This document shows, piece after piece, positions 51,791 through 59,232 of a DNA stretch of 59,232 nt; the stretch's first letter is position 1, and each line of letters opens with the position of its first letter. Origin of the DNA: an uncultured Lachnospiraceae bacterium (GTDB taxonomy: Bacteria > Bacillota > Clostridia > Lachnospirales > Lachnospiraceae); NCBI GenBank assembly GCA_949738465.1, contig CATJBQ010000070.1, forward strand, positions 1 to 59,232. Direction: 5' to 3'. The position numbers and the translations under genes were made by a program. The notes under the pieces are model-generated. The model saw only the letters and a program-made list of their open reading frames with translations, was not told the DNA's origin and did no database searches.

Positions 51791-52036
51791 CTACCCGATC
51801 TCCACCTTGTGTGTTTTCGAACTGTTGTTCTTTTCCTGTGCCTCTTTGCAGGCCGCATGTTCCTCCTGTTTCCCATCGTCCTTCCAATGCTCCGCCAGAA
51901 GCTCCAGCATCATCTGCTTCCACTCGCTTTCGATCACCTCCAGATGGCCCCGGACCTGCTCCGGAAACAATGCCTGAATTGCTTTTTTCTGGTATCCGGC
52001 GGCTGTTTTAAGCCTGTATATCAGCTCCTGGTTCAT
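51791..52036 (-). CDS. Small helical protein between two ArsA ATPases
   Basis: 81 residues; no known family recognised. It is helical (MNQELIYRLKTAAGYQKKAI...HLEVIESEWKQMMLELLAEHWKDDGK) and ends in a charged, low-complexity tail (EEHAACKEAQEKNNSSKTHKVEIG). ATG 52036 follows GGAGAGGG by five to six bases and overlaps the ArsA copy 1 stop by 29 bases. The close coupling suggests a partner or substrate adaptor of the two ATPases. An in-frame extension to 52456 is a shadow of copy 1. Confidence 0.65.
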   Translation of the reverse strand: MNQELIYRLKTAAGYQKKAIQALFPEQVRGHLEVIESEWKQMMLELLAEHWKDDGKQEEHAACKEAQEKNNSSKTHKVEIG

Positions 52037-53204
52037 ATGCGCCCTCTCCTTTCTCAAACTGAATCCGCAGGGTTTCCTCCTCAAATCTGGCTCCCGTGGC
52101 AACAAAATTACGCAGGACATTGGGCAGCGGGATATTCCGCTTGAAATTTCCCATCCGGACCACAAGATCCGTGGACGCCTGAAAGAGGTCGATGTCCTCC
52201 TTTCTGGCGCCTGGCAGGAAAAGATCCAACCGGTAGCCATGCTCCGTTTTTTCAAAGCATTCCCGGCCGGTAATGATCTTCTCTTCAAATACCTCCGCGC
52301 CGTCAAGGACATCCTCCACGATCCTCTGGATGGCCTTCTCCCCCTTAAGTTCTTCCTCATACCAGGGAATCTCGTAGATCGGAAGATTCCCGAAGCTTTC
52401 CCGGATGCAGGCGGCATATTTTTCCTGAAGTGCAAGCCACTGGGCAAAAAAATCATTCTTAAGATCCTTCGGGAGCATCCGGTTGATGTAAATCCCGTCC
52501 ACGTTGAAATTATAGAGGTTCAGGTACATATAATTGCGTTTTGTCTCCTCCACCACCATTTTCTCCGGCATCGTCACGATTTTGACGCTGCAGACCGCGC
52601 GGTCCTTCAGAAGCTCCTGCAGCCGGATCAGCTTTAGAAAAATTTTTTCAATTTCGTTCATGGCCGTTTTGTTGGGCATCTCCACCTGGAAAGCTGCTTT
52701 TGACACAGGCGCTAAAACGCGTACCGCCACCTTTCCCATGGGGAAAAACTTTTCCATATACCAGGACAGAAGCTCCGGAAACTTCAGCAGGGACAGCGTT
52801 TCGCCGGTGGGCGCGCAGTCTACGATGATCCGCTCATAGTCTTCGTTCCGGTAGATATCCGCGATTTTTAACAGGGAAAACAAATCCTCCATGCCCGGGA
52901 TCATCCCAAGCCCCCCTGCGCCGGCCCCCGGCTCGAAAAACAGCCCGGCCAGGTAATCCATCACCGCCGAAAAATCCTGCTCCATCACATATTCCGGATC
53001 AATCTCACAGACATACAGGTTGGGACGCACCCACGTCGCCTCCTTTCCCAGCCTCTTCTCAAAAATATCCCCCAGGTTGTGAGCCATGTCCGTGCTCACC
53101 AAAAGGGTTTTCTTCCCCTCCCCGGCGCTCTTTAACGCATGGGCCGACGCGACGCTGCTCTTTCCCACTCCGCCCTTTCCCGTAAAAATATAAATTCTCT
53201 TCAT
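52008..53204 (-). CDS. ArsA/Get3-type ATPase, first copy
   Basis: 398 residues with FTGKGGVGKSS, STDMAHNLGDIFE and VDCAPTGETLSLLKFPE as in copy 2, and the same HSP20-like tail. It is a single-half ATPase, so the active unit is probably a dimer, perhaps a heterodimer with copy 2. A long insert, VEMPNKTAMNEIEKIFLKLIRL, lies where Get3 has its client-binding helices. ATG 53204 follows AAAAAGGAGGCCATC. The 53273 operator lies in its leader. Confidence 0.86.
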   Translation of the reverse strand: MKRIYIFTGKGGVGKSSVASAHALKSAGEGKKTLLVSTDMAHNLGDIFEKRLGKEATWVRPNLYVCEIDPEYVMEQDFSAVMDYLAGLFFEPGAGAGGLGMIPGMEDLFSLLKIADIYRNEDYERIIVDCAPTGETLSLLKFPELLSWYMEKFFPMGKVAVRVLAPVSKAAFQVEMPNKTAMNEIEKIFLKLIRLQELLKDRAVCSVKIVTMPEKMVVEETKRNYMYLNLYNFNVDGIYINRMLPKDLKNDFFAQWLALQEKYAACIRESFGNLPIYEIPWYEEELKGEKAIQRIVEDVLDGAEVFEEKIITGRECFEKTEHGYRLDLFLPGARKEDIDLFQASTDLVVRMGNFKRNIPLPNVLRNFVATGARFEEETLRIQFEKGEGAYEPGADIQA

Positions 53205-53272
53205 GATGGCCTCCTTTTTATTTCCGCCAGGATCAAAATCCTGCATCCTGCTTGAAAGCTTTTTCTTCTGTT

Positions 53273-53288
53273 CTCGAATAGTTCGAAT
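53273..53288 (-). promoter_or_regulatory. Repeated ATTCGA element in front of the ArsA operon
   Basis: On the minus strand ATTCGAACTATTCGAG carries ATTCGA twice, nine bases apart. The same half-site appears in the MarR operator at 53969-53983. Candidate binding site for the MarR regulator. Confidence 0.45.
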
Positions 53289-53312
53289 AAAGAAGTATAT
53301 GTTTTTAATTAT

Positions 53313-53330
53313 GGCAGTCCTACGACTGCC
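53313..53330. other. Small inverted repeat upstream of ArsA
   Basis: GGCAGT-CCTACG-ACTGCC, 6-bp arms. A TATACT (minus) lies about 13 bases further on. Possible operator. Confidence 0.35.
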
Positions 53331-53363
53331 TTCGTTACGATAACTGCTCCGCTGGGGCTTTCC

Positions 53364-53428
53364 AAAACTGAGATTAGCAAATGGCACAAAATGGATGCCT
53401 CTTTGTGCCATTTGCCAAACACAGTTTT
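53364..53428. repeat. 65-base two-stem inverted repeat between MarR and ArsA
   Basis: Outer arms AAAACTG/CAGTTTT and inner arms GCAAATGGCACAAA/TTTGTGCCATTTGC (14 bp, perfect) with 6-base bulges on each side and an 11-base loop. Could be a terminator for marR, an RNA switch or a small repeat element. Confidence 0.6.
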
Positions 53429-53439
53429 ACCCCCACCAC

Positions 53440-53949
53440 TCATTCAATCACAATCCTGCGGACCTTCCCCGGCGTCTTCTCCTTCCGGTTTTCCGTCCTA
53501 AGGATCTCCATGATCTTCGACGTCATCTTATAGAAAAGCTCCATCTCCTCCACGGTAAAGGAGCGCATGACCTTCATCCCGTAAGAAACAAGCTCCCGTA
53601 TCAGGGCATCTAACTGCTCCATGCCCTTCTGGCTGAATGCGATATTCACCACCCGCTTATCTTCCGTGGAACGGTTCCTTACCACCAGCCCGTTCTTCTC
53701 CATCCGGTTGATGATTCCGGTGGCCGTGTTCAGCGGAACGTGAATATATTCCGCAATCTCAGTCATGTTCACTTCCCCCCGCTGGGAAAGCAGCCAGAAA
53801 ATAAAAACTTCGTTCTTCGAACTATTCAAAAAGATATTGTCCCACAGCTCCAGAGATAATAATTCCCGGATCTCTTCGATATAATCTGTGATAATCTTGG
53901 AAAGTTCTTCCGTTACACCGTATTCTTCCAGCCTCATAATCCCATCCAT
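53440..53949 (-). CDS. MarR-family transcriptional regulator
   Basis: 169 residues, winged helix: VNMTEIAEYIHVPLNTATGIINRMEKNGLVVRNRSTEDKRVVNIAFS (residues about 60-105), with helical dimer arms on both sides. Starts ATG 53949; an ATG at 53937 is also possible and neither has a strong ribosome site. A long promoter/operator lies in front. It is on the same strand and upstream of the ArsA pair, so likely controls them and itself. C-terminus is basic (NRKEKTPGKVRR). Confidence 0.87.
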   Translation of the reverse strand: MDGIMRLEEYGVTEELSKIITDYIEEIRELLSLELWDNIFLNSSKNEVFIFWLLSQRGEVNMTEIAEYIHVPLNTATGIINRMEKNGLVVRNRSTEDKRVVNIAFSQKGMEQLDALIRELVSYGMKVMRSFTVEEMELFYKMTSKIMEILRTENRKEKTPGKVRRIVIE

Positions 53950-53968
53950 ACATTCTGCCGTTGATTTT

Positions 53969-54018
53969 ATTCGCGTGTCGAATTAATTTTATTCTACTAC
54001 AGAAATATTTTTTGTCAA
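53969..54018 (-). promoter_or_regulatory. Promoter and palindromic operator of marR
   Basis: Minus strand TTGACA (54018-54013), 16 bases, TAGAAT (53996-53991); inverted repeat ATTCG-N5-CGAAT at 53969-53983 just after it. Autorepression is the natural reading. The -35 overlaps the stop of the surface-protein gene. Confidence 0.65.
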
Positions 54019-56039
54019 GAGGGAATTTTTCCTCTTAGCTTTTGTCTCCATCCCCATAGTAATACCACGGCCAGCACAATCATACCCCCGCCAAAATAAA
54101 GTCCTACAGGTATATCCTCGCCTGTTTTCGGCGATGATTTCGTCTCCTGGCCGCCTGCCGCTGTTGATCCGGCGGCGGAATCCTCTTTTCCATTTGCAGA
54201 ATCCGGACCATTTTGTCCCTGGTCATCCGCTGGCTTCTGGTTGTCCTCCGGTTTCTGGGGCGTATCCTCCTTCTTTTCCACTTCACCGGCTGTCATGACA
54301 TAATAGCTGCAATGTTCAATCTCAAATTCAATATAATGATCCTGCGTCACCGTCAGGTCTGCCGCAATCGGCACCAATTCCTTTGTCATAGAATCAAAAT
54401 AGTATACATAAATCGCTGTTTCTCCCAGGTACTGCCGCATGGAATAGTCAGCCTTAATCCGGATCTTTGCTTTTCCCGGGAGAACACCATTCTCCGGAAA
54501 ACGTAAAATCACCGTCTTCGTATCCTCCACAAGCTCCTCAATTTCCTCCGTGTGTTCCCCGGCGCTCTGTGAAATATAATCCAGGCTGACCTTCAGATCA
54601 ATATCCTTGGCGTCATTGGTAATATCTGCCCCATGGAAAATCCATTGGATCCCATCCTCTGAAACCAGGGAAAGGGTTTTTTCTGTCCCCCTGATTGCTT
54701 CAAAAATATCCTTTTTCAAAATGGCACTGGAGGAATAGTCTACAAGAATCTCTGCCCCATCCTCCGCGTTTTGGATCTGCTCTGCAAGGTCCGGCGTTGT
54801 CGTCGTTGCAGTTACATCCACGCCTTTTCCATCATTGTATACATAGACGCTGAGATCTGCAAGTGCTTCCGGCAGCAGGGCTTCCGGCTGATTTTCTTTA
54901 AAATAATCATAGCTTTCAAAGCCGGGTCCATAATATACGCCATAATTCTCCGCCCTGTCACGCAGTTCCACACGTTCGATCACATAAGTCCCCGTACCGG
55001 TATAGTGACTAACCTCCATCTCTCCATGAAGCTTTCCATCCGCATATACTTTTGTTTCCCCCGACACAGGATCAAAATACGCCCAATTCAGAGATGCGTA
55101 CAGACTTTTTCCTGTATCCGGATTGATAAACTGCACCCATCCGGAAACAGCCCCGGATACATCATCCTTCCCATCCACCGTAACCTCTATGGCGGCCGGA
55201 ACCTCCACCCGGGACGCGCTCAGCGTAACCCCCGCCGGGATTGGCGCCGTAATATCCTCCGTTCCACCGTTTATAACGGAAAAGCCAACGGCAGATACAC
55301 CTTCCGCCAGCAGATATTCCTGATCGTAATTCTGGTAATTCTCCACGCCAAGTCCATAGTATACATGATAATTTCCTGCTTTATCATGAATTTCAACCCG
55401 TTCTACTGTATAAGTTCCAGACCCGGCATATTGGTTCACCTGTAATTTGCCATGCAGCTTTCCGTCCCCGTATTCCTTCTCCTGTCCTGTTTCTTCCTCC
55501 ATATATTTCCCTGATAAATGAACCTGCAGACTGGTATCCGTATCCGGATTCCGGAAAGTCGCCCAGGCGAAATCAACCCCGGACACATCATCCTCAGCCT
55601 CCATTGTCACCGCAAGTTCCCCCGGCGCCGCAATGCTTTCCCCACCCAGAAAAATCCCTGTCACAACCGGAGCCGTCACATCCTGGATACCGGAATTTAC
55701 AACCAGAAAGCTGATCCCGGCAAGGGAATCCGGCAATATGCTCTCCGGCTGGCTCTCCTTAAAATCGTCATAATATTGTGCTCCCATTCCATAGTACACC
55801 TGATAATTTTCTGCTTTATCATGGATTTCCACCCGTTCCACCACATAATTACCCGCACTTGCATACTGGTCGACGGTCAGATTTCCGTGAAGCTTTCCAT
55901 CCGCATATACAACTTCCTGGTATGTCCCGGGCTCCACATATGTCCCGCTTACATTTATCTGCAGGATTTTACCGGTATCCGGATTCCGGAAGCTGACAAA
56001 CCCAAAGCTGACCCCGGACACATCATCCTCTGCTTCCAC
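54015..56039 (-). CDS. Sortase-anchored repeat protein lacking a signal peptide (probable 5' truncation)
   Basis: 674 residues from a GTG. Three repeats of about 140 residues carry AEDDVSGV, NPDTG, ADGKLHG, YAGSGTY.VERVEIHDKA.NY.VYYG, ending before a cell-wall spacer and a sortase signal (SPKTGEDIPVG, hydrophobic segment, RQKLRGK). The frame is open upstream for only about 15 more codons; the upstream codons still match a repeat (GSLEVIVEAEDDVSG), so repeats and the N-terminal signal peptide are missing. It directly follows another sortase-anchored gene, 47 bases from its stop. A 5' truncation by recombination is the simplest explanation. Confidence 0.75.
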   Translation of the reverse strand: MEAEDDVSGVSFGFVSFRNPDTGKILQINVSGTYVEPGTYQEVVYADGKLHGNLTVDQYASAGNYVVERVEIHDKAENYQVYYGMGAQYYDDFKESQPESILPDSLAGISFLVVNSGIQDVTAPVVTGIFLGGESIAAPGELAVTMEAEDDVSGVDFAWATFRNPDTDTSLQVHLSGKYMEEETGQEKEYGDGKLHGKLQVNQYAGSGTYTVERVEIHDKAGNYHVYYGLGVENYQNYDQEYLLAEGVSAVGFSVINGGTEDITAPIPAGVTLSASRVEVPAAIEVTVDGKDDVSGAVSGWVQFINPDTGKSLYASLNWAYFDPVSGETKVYADGKLHGEMEVSHYTGTGTYVIERVELRDRAENYGVYYGPGFESYDYFKENQPEALLPEALADLSVYVYNDGKGVDVTATTTTPDLAEQIQNAEDGAEILVDYSSSAILKKDIFEAIRGTEKTLSLVSEDGIQWIFHGADITNDAKDIDLKVSLDYISQSAGEHTEEIEELVEDTKTVILRFPENGVLPGKAKIRIKADYSMRQYLGETAIYVYYFDSMTKELVPIAADLTVTQDHYIEFEIEHCSYYVMTAGEVEKKEDTPQKPEDNQKPADDQGQNGPDSANGKEDSAAGSTAAGGQETKSSPKTGEDIPVGLYFGGGMIVLAVVLLWGWRQKLRGKIPS

Positions 56040-56085
56040 AATTACTTCCAGGCTGCCCGTCCTGACAGCCCCTTTTATTGCTTCT

Positions 56086-58038
56086 CTATGCCGTTTTCTT
56101 TTTCGTTACCAAAACAAGTGCTCCAGCCGCAAGAACCAGTCCAATGAATCCCACGGGAAGATCCTCCCCTGTTTTAGGGGAAGTAACTGCAGACGTGCCC
56201 GCATTCTTCGTAGGTTCTGCCGCGTTTTTATCTACTTCCGCCAGAATATACGTGCTGAAATGATCGGTCCAGAAGGTCACCCATCCGTCTTCCACGGTGG
56301 TATTGCACCTGGTCAGGTTCCCATTGTCCTCCTGCCGGTATACCATGAGAGTTTTTCCATCCGCAGCCTTAAAATTCTCCGGCAGCTCCATCTCCACCTT
56401 GACCAGGCCCGGAAGCTTATGGATGGCTTTTCCCGCTGCGTCCCACAGATTCATTTCGAATACCCGCAGATTCTCCGTATTAAAATTTTTTTTGATGGCT
56501 TCTTTGGCTTTGTTAAAAATTTCACCAGCCGTTACCGGCTTTTTCTCAAAACGGGAGCCGGTGGGGATGTAATCCTTATTTCCTTCTACGGAAGCAAAAT
56601 TTGACGCATCCTCTGTTAAGATCACACGGTTTTCGGTTCCGTCCGGGTATACGTAAATGAGTTCGTTGTCGCTTACTTCGATGATGTCGATGGGGTCTGC
56701 AGAATCGGGAACATTAATTTCCAGTATGGCACAGGTATTTTCATAATAAAACAAAAGCCGGGTCCATCCATAACCCACAATCGTCAGTTTATGCCCATCT
56801 TCCTTGTATACAGTTTCATCCGAAAATCCCCCATAATTATCACACACCACCCGGGTACGTGTCCCATCCGGCGCCACATGGTAGATCCGGAATCCTTCTG
56901 CATTCAGGTCAAAGGCCCCGCTAAGATCGATCACGTCGCCAATTTTTGCCTCAATGCAGTCTTGCGTCAGCTCCAGTACGCCGTCAATAGAGGGATTCGT
57001 CGCAGCTATATAGGAAAAGTCCGGCCATCCATATTGGTCTGTATCATTCAGTGAAAAGAAATGGGTAATCTCCGTCCTGTGACGCCCCTCATCTAAAACC
57101 TCATATCCTTCCGGTAATTCATACGAAACGCATAGCAACTTATATTCCTTAATTTCATCCTTGGGAAGCATAAAGGTGAGTTCCCCTGCCGTACCTGTCT
57201 CCAGGATCCTGCCGGGCTTCTCATCCTCGCTGTTTCGCACGGATACTGTAATCTTTGTGCCTTCAAGGGGCTGCTCCTTATAATAGGCAACAGCTTGAAA
57301 CTGCCCGTCCGGAATCTCATCGGGCATTTCTTCCGGGGAATCCATAAACAAATACAAATAAGCTCTCAGCAGCGCGCCTTCCGGCGTCTGGTAATCAAAC
57401 ACAATTGACGCAATTCCTTCTCCCACAATCCTGATTTTATTATCCTCAAAAACATACATTCCCCCGCCATCATCCCATGTACAACTAGTGCTTCTGCATA
57501 CCACCCGGGTACGTGTCCCATTTGGAGCCACATAATACAATGCATGAGCGTCGGAATTCAGATCAAAGGCCCCGCTCACATCAATCACATCGCCAATGGC
57601 AACCGTATGTTCTGGATCTGTTATTTCCAGGTAGCCGTCCATGCCTGGGCATTCTACAAGAAACACGGTGTGTTCACTCTGAAAAAGATGCTCTGGCGTA
57701 AAATATTGTTCACGTATTTCAGTATTATCTGGCCCTCCCCTTAAAAGATACCCATCGGGCAAGGTTGCATCTAAACGGATCTTCCTGCCCTCCAATACAC
57801 TTGGGTCTTCCGTAAAGGTAATGGTTCCCGTAGAACTTCTGCCCAACTCACGTTCAATATTCCCGGATTGATCGCACAAGCGCAAAATCATTTCCGCTCC
57901 ATCGAGATTATTTCCCCGATGCTGGATACTGATGGTAGCGCTCTTCACCTCCCCCGCAGCCCTCCCCGTCATGGGAACCATAGTTACCAGCAGACACAAA
58001 GCCGCCAGCCATGCAAACACTCTTTGTTTTCGTTTCAT
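56086..58038 (-). CDS. Sortase-anchored surface protein with two tandem modules
   Basis: 650 residues. Signal peptide MKRKQRVFAWLAALCLLVTM ending near 28. Two homologous modules (about 30-240 and 245-450) each combine a fibronectin-like domain and the segment IGDVIDVSGAFDLNS...YYVAPNGTRTRVV / IGDVIDLSGAFDLNA...YHVAPDGTRTRVV. A third domain (about 455-620) is followed by SPKTGEDLPVG, a membrane helix and KKK, the sortase anchor. ATG 58038 follows AGGGAGAGAG. An adhesin or ligand-binding role is likely; no enzyme motif. Confidence 0.85.
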   Translation of the reverse strand: MKRKQRVFAWLAALCLLVTMVPMTGRAAGEVKSATISIQHRGNNLDGAEMILRLCDQSGNIERELGRSSTGTITFTEDPSVLEGRKIRLDATLPDGYLLRGGPDNTEIREQYFTPEHLFQSEHTVFLVECPGMDGYLEITDPEHTVAIGDVIDVSGAFDLNSDAHALYYVAPNGTRTRVVCRSTSCTWDDGGGMYVFEDNKIRIVGEGIASIVFDYQTPEGALLRAYLYLFMDSPEEMPDEIPDGQFQAVAYYKEQPLEGTKITVSVRNSEDEKPGRILETGTAGELTFMLPKDEIKEYKLLCVSYELPEGYEVLDEGRHRTEITHFFSLNDTDQYGWPDFSYIAATNPSIDGVLELTQDCIEAKIGDVIDLSGAFDLNAEGFRIYHVAPDGTRTRVVCDNYGGFSDETVYKEDGHKLTIVGYGWTRLLFYYENTCAILEINVPDSADPIDIIEVSDNELIYVYPDGTENRVILTEDASNFASVEGNKDYIPTGSRFEKKPVTAGEIFNKAKEAIKKNFNTENLRVFEMNLWDAAGKAIHKLPGLVKVEMELPENFKAADGKTLMVYRQEDNGNLTRCNTTVEDGWVTFWTDHFSTYILAEVDKNAAEPTKNAGTSAVTSPKTGEDLPVGFIGLVLAAGALVLVTKKKTA

Positions 58039-58077
58039 AAAAACTCTCTCCCTTCTATAAGAATAAATTACAAAACC

Positions 58078-58106
58078 AATTTATCATGTTTTCCTGCGTT
58101 TGTCAA
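58078..58106 (-). promoter_or_regulatory. Promoter of the surface-protein gene
   Basis: Minus strand TTGACA (58106-58101), 17 bases, TAAATT (58083-58078). Confidence 0.6.
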
Positions 58107-58231
58107 TTAAATATTCTCTTTTAGCGAATTTATATCAATGATAGTGTATTTTTTGCAAATTGGAATACTGATAGAATAAAACCATTGGAATGATAAAATC
58201 TGTATGCAGGGCAGCAAGAAGGGGGAATCTT

Positions 58232-58552
58232 ATGGACATCATCAATAAATCAGAAGTGGGGGCCCGGGTACGCCAGTTACGGTTACTGGGGGACTATACC
58301 CAGGCTGAATTCGCCGAGCTTCTGGATCTTTCCATAACCTTCCTGTCTGAAATTGAGAACGGAAAAAAAGGCCTTTCCCAGGAAACCCTGGCACGCCTCT
58401 GTAAAAATCTGCAGGTAACTGCCGATTATATTTTATTTGGAACAGAAGCTCCGAAAACCTCCCTGCTGGAGCTGGCAAACGCTCTATCAATTGAGGAGCT
58501 GGAAACAACCGTCCAATATCTGAAGGCTCTGATCGAAATGAAGAAATTATAA
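58232..58552 (+). CDS. XRE-family helix-turn-helix regulator
   Basis: 106 residues. HTH_3 domain: VGARVRQLRLLGDYTQAEFAELLDLSITFLSEIENGKKGLSQETLARLCKNLQVTADYILFG, then a helical dimer tail. ATG 58232 follows AGGGGGAATCTT; the ORF could extend upstream to 58190. Such regulators are common in mobile elements and in surface-gene control. It is divergent from the surface proteins. Confidence 0.85.
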   Translation: MDIINKSEVGARVRQLRLLGDYTQAEFAELLDLSITFLSEIENGKKGLSQETLARLCKNLQVTADYILFGTEAPKTSLLELANALSIEELETTVQYLKALIEMKKL

Positions 58553-58811
58553 GAACTTCGCTCCAGGCGAATATTGTTTTCCATATAGTATCCAATTGTT
58601 GGTACCAGCATTTCAACCATAAAACGCAAAACCAGGAGGAAACTACTACAACATAAATTAAGTTTCTGATACATTCGTTTCCGATAAAGCTTGATTAATC
58701 AACACTTATATATGTGCTTATGCGTCAAAAACTTATTATTCGTTATACTACATAAGATTGCGTTTTATTAGGAAAACACACTGTCAAAAGGATTTCATGC
58801 TTTGGCGGGGG
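58553..58811. other. Gap before the recombinase
   Basis: About 260 AT-rich bases without an ORF. It may hold the element end or attachment site, but I cannot define one. Confidence 0.4.
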
Positions 58812-59232
58812 TCAGCCCGCCTCGGCGGTATCAGTGGTGTTGATTTCAATGTACTCGGTAATCTTGCGGAGCTCATTTGCAAACTTGAAATGAACGCTGA
58901 TATTGCCGTTTTCGTAAATCTTGATGTGGTCTACCAAGTCAACCAGAATTTCTCGGGTCAGCTTTTCAATGTCCCGGTACTTTGCAAGGGTCATCAGCGC
59001 CGGATGCTGCTGGTCAACACCATTCGCCAGCTCCGCCCGTTCCGCGTTCAGCCGGGCCAGCAAGTCCGAGAGCTCGGCGGCCTGCCGTTCATAATCGGCT
59101 TTCATTTCCCGGTATTCCTGTTGGGAGATTTCTCCGTCTTTCCAGTCTTGATACAGTGACTGCTTGTAGCGGGTGATTTTCGTCAATTCCTTTTCCTTTG
59201 CGGCTATCTGGTCGTTAAGGCGGTGGGATTGA
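58812..59232 (-). CDS. C-terminal part of a large serine recombinase (5' end outside window)
   Basis: 139 residues up to the stop, open to the right edge. Coiled-coil tail LNDQIAAKEKELTKITRYKQ, QDWKDGEISQQEYREMKADYERQ, then LTREILVDLVDHIKIYENGNISVHFKFANELRKITEYIEIN, the C-terminal signature of TndX/Tn4451-type resolvases (DUF4368 region). The catalytic domain lies beyond the window. Its presence means the region to the right is, or was, an integrative element. Confidence 0.85.
   Translation of the reverse strand, partial: QSHRLNDQIAAKEKELTKITRYKQSLYQDWKDGEISQQEYREMKADYERQAAELSDLLARLNAERAELANGVDQQHPALMTLAKYRDIEKLTREILVDLVDHIKIYENGNISVHFKFANELRKITEYIEINTTDTAEAG

Noticed and set aside
50572-53204. 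Arsenic-resistance operon
   Set aside because: No ArsB, ArsR or ArsC neighbours and no arsenite Cys site were seen; MarR and a small protein are the neighbours instead.

Overview
The window looks like chromosomal DNA of an anaerobic Firmicute, most probably a GC-rich gut Lachnospiraceae. The reasons are AGGAGG-type ribosome sites before nearly every gene, sortase signals of the SPKTG type, an FMN-reductase/TIM-barrel/Gfo-Idh-MocA repertoire, a JetABC-type SMC complex and a DegV protein. Species cannot be fixed from the sequence alone. No rRNA, tRNA or CRISPR array was seen.

Layout. 1-2.3 kb: a membrane diguanylate cyclase cut by the left edge, then an AraC regulator divergent from a TIM-barrel isomerase and a Gfo/Idh/MocA dehydrogenase (2.5-4.4 kb). 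4.5-12.2 kb (minus): DegV, then a four-gene cassette of unknown function: a 1181-residue protein, a degenerate actin/Hsp70-fold protein, a TPR-like protein and a membrane coiled-coil protein. 12.4-18.8 kb: a CobD/HisC-like aminotransferase and a JetA-JetB-JetC operon with no JetD. 19-24.7 kb: a CLC channel, a threonine aldolase-asparaginase-EutS-EutP operon, and a CPA2 antiporter.

24.8-35.8 kb is the most striking block. It is a long minus-strand operon (hydroxypyruvate-isomerase-like enzyme, Gfo/Idh/MocA oxidoreductase, two paralogous lipoprotein solute-binding proteins, two LplB/YtcP-type permeases, and a C-glycoside-deglycosidase-like beta plus alpha pair) headed by an RpiR/SIS regulator. 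This is the gene set expected for importing a glycoside, oxidising its sugar to a 3-keto form and eliminating the aglycone. The 0.73 kb gap in front of it hides a perfect 18-bp palindrome, a 41-codon ORF and a type I toxin-antitoxin locus.

36-47.6 kb carries two AraC regulators fused to GH39-like domains that have lost the acid/base glutamate, a carboxylesterase, an FMN reductase-like protein, a SnoaL-like protein, a ROK regulator, a decayed dehydrogenase and two more TIM-barrel isomerases. 47.7-49.3 kb is a graveyard of gene fragments. 49.5-54 kb has an anchored alpha/beta hydrolase, two tandem ArsA/Get3-type ATPases separated by an 81-residue protein, and a MarR regulator. 54-58 kb encodes two sortase-anchored surface proteins, the second without a signal peptide. 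The right edge runs into the C-terminal part of a large serine recombinase, so a mobile element probably begins there.

Taken together, much of the window deals with sensing, importing and dismantling plant-type glycosides. That reading is inference from gene families.
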